Both the position numbers and the translations under genes were made by a program. Below are positions 1 through 7,401 of a DNA stretch of 64,000 bases, in pieces. How positions within the stretch are numbered: the first letter of the stretch is position 1; every line of letters begins with the position of its first letter. This DNA is from Clostridiales bacterium (lineage in GTDB: Bacteria > Bacillota > Clostridia > Oscillospirales > Oscillospiraceae): positions 1 to 64,000 of the forward strand of contig SFIY01000003.1 of NCBI GenBank assembly GCA_004555205.1. The letters run 5' to 3'. Under the pieces are notes generated by a model, which made no database searches, had not been told where the DNA came from, and worked only from the letters and a program-made list of their open reading frames with translations.

Positions 1-1
1 T

Positions 2-556
2 TACAAGAACACTAAAGCGCCCGAAGAGGGCCTCCGTATTGCCAGCAAAAAGGAATGGAATCAAATTCTCAAGATGAACAAAAAATTACCACGAGAGAAA
101 CGTCGATTCTTCATCGAAGACAATATTTGTGATTTGGGCAAATTGGATTGCATGTATATTGAAACTACTCGTGAAAAATACGATGAGTGGCATAGGGAAA
201 AAATGAAATGTTTTCGGAAACATCAGAATGAGCCTGAGATTGTGCTTATTTCCGGAGATGTGGTCGTAGGAACTGACGGAGAAACTGTATTTGATACGAT
301 TGCGAGCAACGTAAATGTGGAGAAAGAAGTCGAAGAGAAAATTCATCTTCAAACATTGAGAAACGAATTGTCTGCATGGCACGAGTGGGCTGGTGACTTT
401 TTTGATCTATATATTAACGGTCAAAGAAAAACATCATGCAGTATTATCTGTCAGAAATACTGCGTTCCAGAACGAACCGCAAGAAGCTGGAAAGAAAAAT
501 TTGAGATATATATTGTGGAGAATCTTAAGCCCTTCGAAAATAGCTTGCCGTTTTGA
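2..556 (+). CDS. Element-borne regulator-like protein with C-terminal HTH (5' end outside window)
   Basis: The frame is open from base 2 with no stop, so the ATG at 74 is probably internal and the true start lies left of the window; 184 residues are visible. The protein is charged and soluble. Its last 40 residues (SIICQKYCVPERTARSWKEK) read like a helix-turn-helix of the sigma-region-4 kind. From memory, similar proteins with a central EKRRFFIED-type block occur in Firmicute conjugative elements, sometimes annotated as sigma-factor-like; I could not check this. It lies upstream of xis and int in AT-rich DNA, which supports an element-borne role in regulating excision or transfer. Function is not established. 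Confidence 0.6.
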   Translation, partial: YKNTKAPEEGLRIASKKEWNQILKMNKKLPREKRRFFIEDNICDLGKLDCMYIETTREKYDEWHREKMKCFRKHQNEPEIVLISGDVVVGTDGETVFDTIASNVNVEKEVEEKIHLQTLRNELSAWHEWAGDFFDLYINGQRKTSCSIICQKYCVPERTARSWKEKFEIYIVENLKPFENSLPF

Positions 557-683
557 TTCAGAAAATGCGCAGCATAGGAGAAAACCTTTTTTACTAGTAT
601 TAATTGTCAAATATGCAAAATTTTACGTGTGGTATTTTTGCACATTTGAGGATGGGGCGGGGAAACAGTAGAATAATAACGAA

Positions 684-703
684 AATAAATACCGGTATTT
701 ATT
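684..703. promoter_or_regulatory. 20-bp perfect palindrome upstream of the excisionase gene
   Basis: The sequence AATAAATACCGGTATTTATT is a perfect inverted repeat centred 37 bp before the xis start codon. It could be an operator for an element regulator or a hairpin ending the preceding transcript. It lacks the GC-rich stem and clean U-run of a standard terminator, so an operator is the favoured reading. Confidence 0.5.
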
Positions 704-730
704 GTTTTCTTTGCTCTGGAAAGGAGCACC

Positions 731-961
731 ATGGAAAAACTATATAATCGCAAAGAAGCTGCAGCCATTTTAGGAATCAGTATTGCGTCTTTAGATAATG
801 CCAGATACGCAGGGATAATTTCTTATATTCAGTATGTTCCAAACGGTAGTGTCTTTTTTACGGAAGAAGCTATTCAAGAATTCATTGCAAAATCAACACA
901 TAGAGCTTTGTCTAACGCAAATAGAGATACCTATCGTAAACGTAGAAATAACCCCAAGTAA
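731..961 (+). CDS. xis: Excisionase / MerR-like DNA-binding protein of the integrated element
   Basis: A 76-aa basic protein whose first 55 residues form a winged-helix/MerR-type domain: YNRKEAAAILGIS as the helix-turn-helix, then a short wing and FFTEEAIQEFI. This is the standard excisionase fold found next to tyrosine integrases. The ribosome site AAAGGAG lies just before the ATG. The stop is 31 bp before the integrase start, so the two are probably co-transcribed, as for directionality factors that bias integrase toward excision. It could instead be a transcriptional regulator, since the two share the fold. Confidence 0.75.
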   Translation: MEKLYNRKEAAAILGISIASLDNARYAGIISYIQYVPNGSVFFTEEAIQEFIAKSTHRALSNANRDTYRKRRNNPK

Positions 962-992
962 GGCGCACCGCATAGAATAGAAGGAGAATTGT

Positions 993-2204
993 ATGCCGAG
1001 AAAAAAACAAATAATACCAGAGTACGGAACCGTCGTACGTAGAGGCACAACATATTATCGAACGCGAATAATGGATGCTGATGGAAAACGCGTCTCATTA
1101 TACGCAAAAACACCAGAGAAATTGTTCGAAAAGGTTAAAAAAGCAGAACAAGACATAGAAGATGCTGTATTTTGTGCTAAAACACCTACTGTCAATGATT
1201 ACTGCGAAAAATGGCTCTTGATGCAATCGGGACGTCTTCGATCAACAACAATTGCTGATTATCGGTGGAAAGTAAAAAAGTATATTCAAGAGCCCCTTGG
1301 TAGAAAACTGATGGTAGACGTCACCCCAGACGATGTAAAACTGGCGGTTCTTCCAGCACTGCAAAACTCGGAATCAATCTATCGATCAACGCAAATGCTC
1401 TACAAGCTTATCTTTACATCAGCCGTCGAGAGCCATATCATAAAGGAATCGCCCTGCACAAAGCTTTCGGCTAAAGGCGGTAAACCGCAAAAAGAAAAAC
1501 AGGCACTATCTGACAATCAAGTACAAATACTCTTGTCTGCAATCAAGGGGCTACCACCTTATGTGTTTGTAATGATTGGCCTGTACTGTGGCTTGAGACG
1601 TGAAGAGATTTTAGCTTTGAAATGGGACTGCGTTTATCTTGACGTTGCCGCACCGTATCTCTCAGTTAGGCGTGCATGGCACACAGAGCACAACCGGCCT
1701 GTGATTCTAACAGACCTTAAAACTAAGGCGGCCAAAAGAGATATTCCGATTCCACCGCCTTTGGAAAAATGTCTCCGAGATGCAAAGGCTGCAAGCAATT
1801 CAGAGTTTGTTGTTGCCAACAAGGATGGCGAGGCCTTGTCCTATACGCAATTCAGGAGAGTATGGGCGTACGTAACGACACGCAGTACAAAGGAACGCAC
1901 CTATGTTAGGTATGTGAATGGTCAGAAAATTAAACATATCGTTACTCCTGTGCTTGGTGAAAAAGCCGCGCATAACGGGAATGTCGTTTATAGTATGGAT
2001 TTTCAGGTTACCCCTCACCAGCTGAGACATACTTATATCACCAATCTCATTTTTGCGGGAGTCGATCCAAAAACAGTGCAATACCTAGCTGGACATGAGA
2101 ACAGCAAAATTACTATGGATATCTATGCGAAGGTAAAATACAATGATCCAGATTCACTATCTGCCATTGTAAATACTGCAATGGACAAGATCTATGCTGG
2201 CTAA
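993..2204 (+). CDS. int: Tyrosine recombinase (integrase) of an integrative element
   Basis: 403 aa. An N-terminal arm-binding region (residues 8-60) and a SAM-like core-binding domain (65-155) precede the catalytic domain. Catalytic residues can be read as R202 (GLRREE), K245, H342-x-x-R345 (HQLRH), H368 (AGHENS) and Y378 (DIYAK). Length and order fit phage/Tn916-type integrases that cut and rejoin DNA at att sites. It is preceded by xis (RBS AGAAGGAG) and lies about 300 bp from the 3' end of rpsI, which makes rpsI the probable attachment gene. Base composition is clearly more AT-rich than the neighbouring core genes. Confidence 0.93.
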   Translation: MPRKKQIIPEYGTVVRRGTTYYRTRIMDADGKRVSLYAKTPEKLFEKVKKAEQDIEDAVFCAKTPTVNDYCEKWLLMQSGRLRSTTIADYRWKVKKYIQEPLGRKLMVDVTPDDVKLAVLPALQNSESIYRSTQMLYKLIFTSAVESHIIKESPCTKLSAKGGKPQKEKQALSDNQVQILLSAIKGLPPYVFVMIGLYCGLRREEILALKWDCVYLDVAAPYLSVRRAWHTEHNRPVILTDLKTKAAKRDIPIPPPLEKCLRDAKAASNSEFVVANKDGEALSYTQFRRVWAYVTTRSTKERTYVRYVNGQKIKHIVTPVLGEKAAHNGNVVYSMDFQVTPHQLRHTYITNLIFAGVDPKTVQYLAGHENSKITMDIYAKVKYNDPDSLSAIVNTAMDKIYAG

Positions 2205-2243
2205 ATAAAAAGCGAAGGACGTCACTCATATCCCCAATTTACG

Positions 2244-2286
2244 AAATTAAATAGCCACCGGCCAAATGGCTGATGGCTATTTAATT
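2244..2286 (+). terminator. Hairpin downstream of int
   Basis: A 13-bp stem, AATTAAATAGCCA paired with TGGCTATTTAATT, follows the integrase stop by about 40 bp and ends in an AT-rich run. It is the likely transcription end of the xis-int unit. Confidence 0.65.
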
Positions 2287-2342
2287 ATTTATAGGTTGCA
2301 GTATATGCAAATGCTAACAAGTGTGATGCTATTCATGTTGTT

Positions 2343-2434
2343 TTGTTGTCCCATTTGTTGTCCCATTAACCGCAAAAAAAGGGTGTTGTCCCCGTGTTGT
2401 CCCATATAAAATCATTTTCTTTAGGACAGGTTGG
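2343..2434. repeat. Cluster of short TGTTGTCCC repeats between int and rpsI (putative integrase arm sites)
   Basis: TTGTTGTCCCAT occurs twice in perfect tandem (2343-2354, 2355-2366). TGTTGTCCC follows at 2384 and 2395, and two inverted-sense GGACAGGTT units lie at about 2425-2440. Such clustered short repeats beside an integrase gene are typical of arm-type binding sites for the integrase N-terminal domain. That function is inferred from position and pattern only. The strand exchange core should lie to the right, toward or inside the rpsI 3' end. Confidence 0.6.
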
Positions 2435-2446
2435 GACAGGTTATGA

Positions 2447-2488
2447 TAAAAAAAGAATCCCTTGTAACCGTTGTGGCACAAGGGATTC
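2447..2488 (-). terminator. Rho-independent terminator of rplM-rpsI
   Basis: An 11-bp stem (GAATCCCTTGT / ACAAGGGATTC) followed on the minus strand by a run of T. It lies 20 bp after the rpsI stop. It also marks DNA that belongs to the chromosome rather than the integrated element. Confidence 0.85.
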
Positions 2489-2507
2489 CGTAATTTTTGT
2501 TGATAAA

Positions 2508-2912
2508 TTAACGCTTGCTGAACTGAGGTGCGCGACGTGCAGCCTTGAGGCCGTACTTCTTACGCTCCTTCATACGAGGATCGCGGGTCAGGAAACCGGC
2601 CTTCTTCAGGATGGGACGGAACTCAGGGTCCACCAGCAGCAGCGCGCGGCTGATACCGTGACGCAGCGCGCCGGCCTGGCCGGACACACCGCCGCCCTCG
2701 ACGGTAGCGACGATATCCACTTTGCCCAGGGTGTTCGTAGCGTTCAGGGGCTGACGAACGACCATCTTCAGGGTCTCCAGGCCGAAATACTCTTCGATGT
2801 CACGGCCGTTGACGGTGATCTTACCGGTGCCGTTGGGGAACAGATGAACGCGAGCCACAGAGGACTTACGACGGCCGGTGCCGTACATATAGGGATTCTT
2901 AGACTGATACAT
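2508..2912 (-). CDS. rpsI: 30S ribosomal protein S9
   Basis: 134 aa, full family length. The GTGRRKSSVARV motif near the N terminus and the basic C-terminal tail ending in QFSKR are diagnostic of S9, whose tail reaches the P-site tRNA on the 30S subunit. It is translated from the same transcript as rplM, 14 bp downstream of it, the universal L13-S9 operon order. The ATG is preceded by GGAGGAGAAG. Because an integrase gene abuts its 3' end, the last codons may double as the attachment core; the encoded C terminus is intact. Confidence 0.98.
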   Translation of the reverse strand: MYQSKNPYMYGTGRRKSSVARVHLFPNGTGKITVNGRDIEEYFGLETLKMVVRQPLNATNTLGKVDIVATVEGGGVSGQAGALRHGISRALLLVDPEFRPILKKAGFLTRDPRMKERKKYGLKAARRAPQFSKR

Positions 2913-2926
2913 TCTTCTTCTCCTCC

Positions 2927-3352
2927 TTACTTGACCAGCTCGGGCTTCTGAGCCTGATGCTCATGGTTCTCACCGGCATAGATGTGCAGACGCTTCAGGG
3001 AGTCCTTGGTGATGATGTTGCGGGGCATCATGCCGCGGACGGCCACGCGCATAGCGACTTCGGGCTTCTCCTGCATCAGGATACGGTACTTGGTCTCCTT
3101 CAGGCCGCCGACCCAACCGGAGTGGGTGCGATAGTACTTCTGCTCCAGCTTGTTGCCGGTCAGAACAGCCTTGCCTGCGTTAATGACGATAACATTGTCG
3201 CCGCAGTCAGCGTGGGGGGTATAGGTGACCTTACCCTTACCGCGCAGCAGGTCAGCCACGATCACAGCGGTCTTGCCCAGAGGCTGGCCGGCTGCATCGA
3301 CGACGTACCACTTGCGCTCAATGTTGGCCTTGTTTGCCATGAAAGTGGACAT
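2927..3352 (-). CDS. rplM: 50S ribosomal protein L13
   Basis: 141 aa starting at the ATG with GGAGGAAATCACA in front (MSTFMANK). Family hallmarks are WYVVDAAGQPLGK near the N terminus, GDNVIVINA, KYYRTHSGWVGG and RGMMPRN. It is an early-assembly 50S protein and the first gene of the L13-S9 operon. A strong promoter lies about 100 bp upstream, with a structured leader between. Confidence 0.98.
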   Translation of the reverse strand: MSTFMANKANIERKWYVVDAAGQPLGKTAVIVADLLRGKGKVTYTPHADCGDNVIVINAGKAVLTGNKLEQKYYRTHSGWVGGLKETKYRILMQEKPEVAMRVAVRGMMPRNIITKDSLKRLHIYAGENHEHQAQKPELVK

Positions 3353-3379
3353 TGTGATTTCCTCCATTTATTATCATGT

Positions 3380-3478
3380 ATTTTGCTTTACTTTTTATTG
3401 CTCCCTTGCTAAAATCAAGGAAACAATACGCGTTTCACGCGCAAGGATATTTATACCACAAGTCAAATCACTTGTCAA
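3380..3478 (-). promoter_or_regulatory. Promoter and structured leader of rplM-rpsI
   Basis: On the minus strand TTGACA (3478-3473) is followed by a 17-bp spacer and TATAAA (3455-3450). The leader then shows two short hairpins, CGCGTGAAACGCG and CCTTG-ATTTTAG-CAAGG, before the rplM ribosome site. L13 operons in several Firmicutes carry autoregulatory leaders; whether this one binds L13 is inference. Confidence 0.7.
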
Positions 3479-3580
3479 CACGATTTTAATTTACGATAGA
3501 AACATCTGCGTTTTTCTCTTGTTTTCTCTCGTTTGCTCTTGTTTTCTTAAATCGCAATTTCAATTTTGGAGGATTTTTTC

Positions 3581-4315
3581 ATGCAGCATATTCTGGGGCT
3601 TGTCCGCCGATGCGTGGAGGACTACCGTATGATCGCGCCCAACGACCGCCTTGCCGTAGGTGTCAGCGGCGGGAAGGACAGCCTGTTGACGCTGGTGGCC
3701 TTGGCGCAATTGCGCCGGTTTTACCCGATCCCGTTCACTCTGGAGGCCATTACCCTGGAGATGGGGATGCCCGGCATGGATTTTTCGCCGGTGGCGGCGC
3801 TGTGCGAAACGCTGGAGGTACCCTACCAGCGGATACAGGTGCCGGTCTATCAGATCGTGTTTGAAGAGCGCAGGGAGAAGAATCCCTGCTCCCTGTGCGC
3901 CAAACTGCGCCGGGGAAGCTTGAATACCGCGCTCACCGAGCGCGGTATTCATAAGATCGCTTTGGGGCATCATTATGACGATGCCATTGAAACGCTGCTG
4001 ATGAATCTGCTGTTTGAAGGGCGCATCGGCTGCTTCCAGCCGGTGACCTATCTCAACCGCACCGATGTGACGCAGATCCGCCCGCTGCTCTATTGCCGTG
4101 AGGACGAGATCCGCCGCACGGCAGAACGGCTGCGCTTGCCCGTGGTGCACAATCCCTGCCCTGCGGACGGCTCCAGCCGCCGCCAGGAGGTCAAGGAGCT
4201 GATCGGACAGTTGGAAAAGACCTATCCCGACCTGAAGCAGAAGCTGTTCGGCAGCATACAGCGCTATCCGCTGTATGGCTGGGCTCTTAACGGGGACGAG
4301 CGCTGCACTATGTAA
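3581..4315 (+). CDS. TtcA-like PP-loop ATP pyrophosphatase (tRNA thiolation)
   Basis: 244 aa from the ATG at 3581, which has GGAGGATTTTTTC in front; an in-frame upstream start is possible. The PP-loop GVSGGKDS lies near residue 30. A CSLCAKLRRG cysteine pair and the GHHYDDAIET motif place it in the TtcA/TilS superfamily, close to the enzymes that make 2-thiocytidine in tRNA with an iron-sulfur cluster. The substrate nucleoside is inferred from the family. It converges on bofA and the two coding regions overlap by 8 bp at their 3' ends. Confidence 0.85.
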   Translation: MQHILGLVRRCVEDYRMIAPNDRLAVGVSGGKDSLLTLVALAQLRRFYPIPFTLEAITLEMGMPGMDFSPVAALCETLEVPYQRIQVPVYQIVFEERREKNPCSLCAKLRRGSLNTALTERGIHKIALGHHYDDAIETLLMNLLFEGRIGCFQPVTYLNRTDVTQIRPLLYCREDEIRRTAERLRLPVVHNPCPADGSSRRQEVKELIGQLEKTYPDLKQKLFGSIQRYPLYGWALNGDERCTM

Positions 4316-4574
4316 GCACCCACTGCATCAACAGCAGCAGGCCCAGCCCCGGTATGCCCAGGATGCCGATGGTGACGGCGTTGAACAGGTTCAGCCCCAG
4401 CGACAGGCCGGTGACGGCGGTGGTCAGATTCAAAAGCCACACTGCGCCGAACCCCAGCGCGGAGTTCAGCGCCACCCGCAGTGCGATTTTCAGCGGTGCG
4501 GAGAACAGCCTTACGATGGCCACCGCCAGAAACAGGATGACCAATCCCAGTGCGACCTTTTCTACGATTGACAT
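4308..4574 (-). CDS. bofA: BofA, regulator of pro-sigma-K processing
   Basis: 88 aa, almost entirely two or three hydrophobic helices, ending in the family signature NAVTIGILGIPGLGLLLL. In Bacillus BofA sits in the mother-cell membrane around the forespore and holds the SpoIVFB protease inactive until the engulfment checkpoint. The start chosen is the ATG at 4574, preceded by GGGAGGGCGG. It overlaps the end of yaaL by 13 bp, the same yaaL-bofA pairing as in Bacillus. A longer in-frame start adds 12 non-family residues and is unlikely. Confidence 0.92.
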   Translation of the reverse strand: MSIVEKVALGLVILFLAVAIVRLFSAPLKIALRVALNSALGFGAVWLLNLTTAVTGLSLGLNLFNAVTIGILGIPGLGLLLLMQWVLT

Positions 4575-4831
4575 AGCCGCCCTCCCTTCATGGCGCCGGC
4601 CGCCACGCAAGGCGGCGCAGACGCATCGCTCACTTCCTTGACGCAGCGGATCAGATAGCTGTATCGGGCGTTAAGCGAACGGATTTCGAAGATGGCGGCG
4701 TCCACCAGCTCCGGCTCGGTGACGAAATTGAATCGGTCATAGGCATTGCGCAGCGCCTGTGCGGTGTTTTGCAGTTCCTCTTTCAATTCATCTGTTGTGG
4801 GGGTATAACGAGTCATGTGGGTCTTTGCCAT
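4562..4831 (-). CDS. yaaL: YaaL/DUF2508 family protein
   Basis: 89 aa, mostly helical. The core (LRNAYDRFNFVTEPELVDAA followed by ARYSYLIRCVKE) matches the YaaL/DUF2508 family, small proteins of unknown biochemical role found just upstream of bofA in spore formers. The ATG has CAGGAGGG ahead. The C-terminal 15 residues overlap the bofA start and look unconstrained. recR, the usual upstream neighbour in Bacillus, is not present here. Confidence 0.88.
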   Translation of the reverse strand: MAKTHMTRYTPTTDELKEELQNTAQALRNAYDRFNFVTEPELVDAAIFEIRSLNARYSYLIRCVKEVSDASAPPCVAAGAMKGGRLCQS

Positions 4832-4952
4832 GATATTCCCTCCTGTAAGCGGGCAGCATACCTGCTGTCCTATATTTACGATTAGTTTGGCCGGTTTAGA
4901 CTTGTATTAAACGGCTGCAGGCAAAAAATTCCCAAACGGAAAGGAAGATTTT

Positions 4953-5396
4953 ATGGAACACGAGGTCTACATGGCGCAGGCACTGGCGCTGGCCCGGGAA
5001 GCCGCCGCCCACGGCGAGGTGCCGGTGGGCTGCGTGATTGTCAAGGACGGCGCGGTCGTCGGCCGCGGCCGCAACCGCCGGGAGGAAAAGCAGGCGGTTT
5101 TTTCTCACGCGGAGATGGAGGCCATTGCCTCGGCCAACGAAGCGCTGGGCACCTGGCGTTTGGACGACTGCACGCTCTATGTGACGCTGGAGCCCTGTCC
5201 CATGTGCGCCGGCGCCATCATCAATGCCCGTATCCGGCGGGTGTATTACGGTGCGCGGGACCCGGCCATGGGCGCCTGCGGCGGCGTACTGAATCTGTTT
5301 ATGGAGGATTTCCCTCACCGGCCCCAGTTGGTCGGCGGCGTGCTGGGGGAGGACTGCCGCGGCGTCTTATCGGAATTTTTCCGGAAATTGCGCTGA
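4953..5396 (+). CDS. tadA: tRNA-specific adenosine deaminase
   Basis: 147 aa cytidine-deaminase-fold enzyme that converts A34 to inosine in tRNA-Arg(ACG). The zinc site is complete: H52-A-E54 (HAEMEAI, the glutamate being the proton shuttle) and P-C82-PMC85 (PCPMCAGAI). RRVYYGARDPAMGACGG, typical of TadA, follows. The ATG has GGAAAGGAAG upstream. It appears monocistronic, with a terminator 100 bp after the stop. Confidence 0.95.
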   Translation: MEHEVYMAQALALAREAAAHGEVPVGCVIVKDGAVVGRGRNRREEKQAVFSHAEMEAIASANEALGTWRLDDCTLYVTLEPCPMCAGAIINARIRRVYYGARDPAMGACGGVLNLFMEDFPHRPQLVGGVLGEDCRGVLSEFFRKLR

Positions 5397-5495
5397 TTTA
5401 ATACTTTTGTAATAAACGGACACGAAATTTTGTAACAACCAAGCCGTATTGTATAAATGCAAGAAACGATACTTTTTCATCTTCCTACCTTGATG

Positions 5496-5537
5496 GAGCG
5501 GAGTGCTGTGTGATCGGCGCTCCGCTCTGTGATTTTT
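5496..5537 (+). terminator. Terminator after tadA
   Basis: An 8-bp stem, GAGCGGAG / CTCCGCTC, followed closely by TTTTTT. It separates tadA from the sporulation gene spoIID. Confidence 0.7.
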
Positions 5538-5538
5538 T

Positions 5539-5569
5539 GTCATATGTCGGACAGGCCCGCCATACCATA
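5539..5569 (+). promoter_or_regulatory. Putative sigma-E promoter of spoIID
   Basis: GTCATAT, a 15-bp spacer and CATACCATA closely resemble the mother-cell sigma-E consensus (about TCATATT / CATACANT, spacer slightly shorter). It lies 21 bp before the spoIID start, and spoIID is a sigma-E gene in Bacillus. No sigma-A-like promoter is visible in the same interval. Confidence 0.65.
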
Positions 5570-5589
5570 GTCTGAAAGGATGTGTAATC

Positions 5590-6588
5590 ATGCGTCAGAC
5601 TTTGATGGCGTCGCTGCTGTTAACGGCACTGCTCTTTCTTGTGCCGCTCTTTCTGTTTTCCACCGCCGCTGAACCGGCACCGCAGAATACGCCCACCCCC
5701 ACCCCTTCACCGGCAGGCCAGGCCGCCGCTTTGCAGGACGATGCTGTGACGCTGCAGGTATGGAACGGCAAAAAAACGGTAAGCATGACCATGACAGAAT
5801 ACCTCAAAGGCGTGGTGCGCGGTGAAATGCCGGCCAGCTTTGCCGAGGAGGCGCTCAAAGCCCAGGCAGCGGCGGAGCGCACCTACATTTACTATCAAAT
5901 GAAAGGCGGCCGCAAAGCCGCCCATCCCGATGCGGATATCTGCACCGACCACACCTGCTGCAACGCATGGCTTTCGCAAAAAGACGCTGCGGCCAAATGG
6001 GGCGACAAAGCCGATGCCTACGAGGCAAAAATCCGGCAGGCCGTGGAGGAAACCGACGGTCAGGTGGTGCTGTATCAGGGAGCGCCCATTCTTGCCGCGT
6101 TTCACTCCTCCTCCGCCGGCGTCACGGCGAAAAGCGGCGATGTGTGGACCTCCGACCTGCCCTACCTGGCCAGCGTGAAAAGCCCGGAGGGCGAGGACAG
6201 CGTCCCCAATTATTACAGCGTCAAGACTTTGAGCGCCTCCGAATTTTGCGACACCTTCCGCAAGGCGTATCCGCAGGCCGACTTTCCCGATGACCCGTCC
6301 CGATGGGTGCAAAATCTCACCCATAACAGCTCCGACCGGGTGGAATCGGTGACCATCGGCGGCGTCAGCGTGTCCGGCACGGAGGTGCGCAGCGTGTTCG
6401 GCCTGCGCAGCGCCTGCTTCACGGTGGATGTGGGTGCCGATGGCGTCACCTTTCATGTCACAGGCTACGGCCACGGCGTGGGCATGAGCCAGTACGGCGC
6501 CAATGAGCTGGCCCATGAGGGCAAAACATGGCGCGAGATTTTGGCCTGGTACTACACCGATACCACCATCGGCACATATTCTCCCTAA
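5590..6588 (+). CDS. spoIID: Stage II sporulation protein D, peptidoglycan lytic transglycosylase
   Basis: 332 aa with an N-terminal membrane anchor (residues 5-25), a Pro/Thr-rich linker, then the SpoIID/LytB domain. The presumed catalytic glutamate is E79 in VVRGEMPASF. Later blocks, HSSSAGVTAKSGDVW and YGHGVGMSQYGANELA, are family signatures. SpoIID cleaves septal peptidoglycan with SpoIIP during engulfment of the forespore. The start is supported by GAAAGGATG and by a sigma-E-like promoter. The extracellular domain has several cysteines (CTDHTCC) that may be metal ligands or a disulfide. Confidence 0.93.
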   Translation: MRQTLMASLLLTALLFLVPLFLFSTAAEPAPQNTPTPTPSPAGQAAALQDDAVTLQVWNGKKTVSMTMTEYLKGVVRGEMPASFAEEALKAQAAAERTYIYYQMKGGRKAAHPDADICTDHTCCNAWLSQKDAAAKWGDKADAYEAKIRQAVEETDGQVVLYQGAPILAAFHSSSAGVTAKSGDVWTSDLPYLASVKSPEGEDSVPNYYSVKTLSASEFCDTFRKAYPQADFPDDPSRWVQNLTHNSSDRVESVTIGGVSVSGTEVRSVFGLRSACFTVDVGADGVTFHVTGYGHGVGMSQYGANELAHEGKTWREILAWYYTDTTIGTYSP

Positions 6589-6713
6589 AGGCTATACAAT
6601 CGGCTGTTTTTGTGCTATAATGTATTGATTGAATTTACAGAATGTTCAGGAAAACACCTAATGTCATGCTATAATGCAACCATAGAAAAAAACACCGTCG
6701 GGAGGATATCTGT

Positions 6714-7394
6714 ATGGCACGCAATATCTTAGTGGTAGAAGACGATCGCAATATTTCGGACCTGATCCGCATGTATCTGGAAAAAGAGGGCTTCGAGGTC
6801 CGCATTGCCTATGACGGCGGCAAGGCGGTGGCGGAATTTGACGCGCAAAAGCCCGATATGGTGCTGCTGGACATCATGCTGCCGGTGCTCGACGGCTGGG
6901 GTGTGTGCGCCCACATCCGGGAAAAGGGCCAGACGCCCATCATTATGCTCACCGCCAAAAACGATGTGGACGACCGCATCACGGGTCTGGAGATGGGCGC
7001 GGACGACTATCTGGTCAAGCCCTTTGAGATGAAGGAGCTGATGGCGCGCATCAATGCCGTACTGCGCCGCAGTGAGATTCCCGATGATACCAAGAAGAAG
7101 CTGGTTTTTGACAAGCTGATCATCAATCTGGACAGCTACGAGCTGATCGTGGACGGCAAGAAGATTGACACGCCGCCCAAAGAGCTGGAGCTTTTGTACC
7201 ATCTGGCGGCAACGCCCAACCGCGTGTATACCCGCAATCAACTGTTGGACGAGGTCTGGGGCTTTGACTATTTCGGCGACAGCCGCACGGTGGACGTGCA
7301 TATCAAGCGCCTGCGCGAAAAGGTGGAGAATGTTTCCGACCAGTGGGCGCTGAAAACCGTTTGGGGCGTCGGCTACAAGTTTGAAGTAAAGTAA
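6714..7394 (+). CDS. OmpR/PhoB-family response regulator
   Basis: 226 aa: a receiver domain with acidic pocket E9-D10-D11, phospho-acceptor D53 (LLDIMLP) and the conserved KPF lysine near 101; then a winged-helix DNA-binding domain from about 130, with DSRTVDVHIKRLREK as recognition helix. It is followed 7 bp later by its histidine kinase and then an HtrA protease, an arrangement seen for cell-envelope stress systems in Firmicutes. A TATAAT box at 6616-6621 may belong to its promoter. The exact orthologue (WalR, CssR or other) cannot be fixed by eye. Confidence 0.93.
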   Translation: MARNILVVEDDRNISDLIRMYLEKEGFEVRIAYDGGKAVAEFDAQKPDMVLLDIMLPVLDGWGVCAHIREKGQTPIIMLTAKNDVDDRITGLEMGADDYLVKPFEMKELMARINAVLRRSEIPDDTKKKLVFDKLIINLDSYELIVDGKKIDTPPKELELLYHLAATPNRVYTRNQLLDEVWGFDYFGDSRTVDVHIKRLREKVENVSDQWALKTVWGVGYKFEVK

Positions 7395-7401
7395 GGCGGC
7401 C

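Noticed and set aside
5397..5589. Possible signal recognition particle RNA next to tadA
   Set aside because: The conserved SRP core loop sequence is not present; the gap is explained by a terminator and a sporulation promoter.
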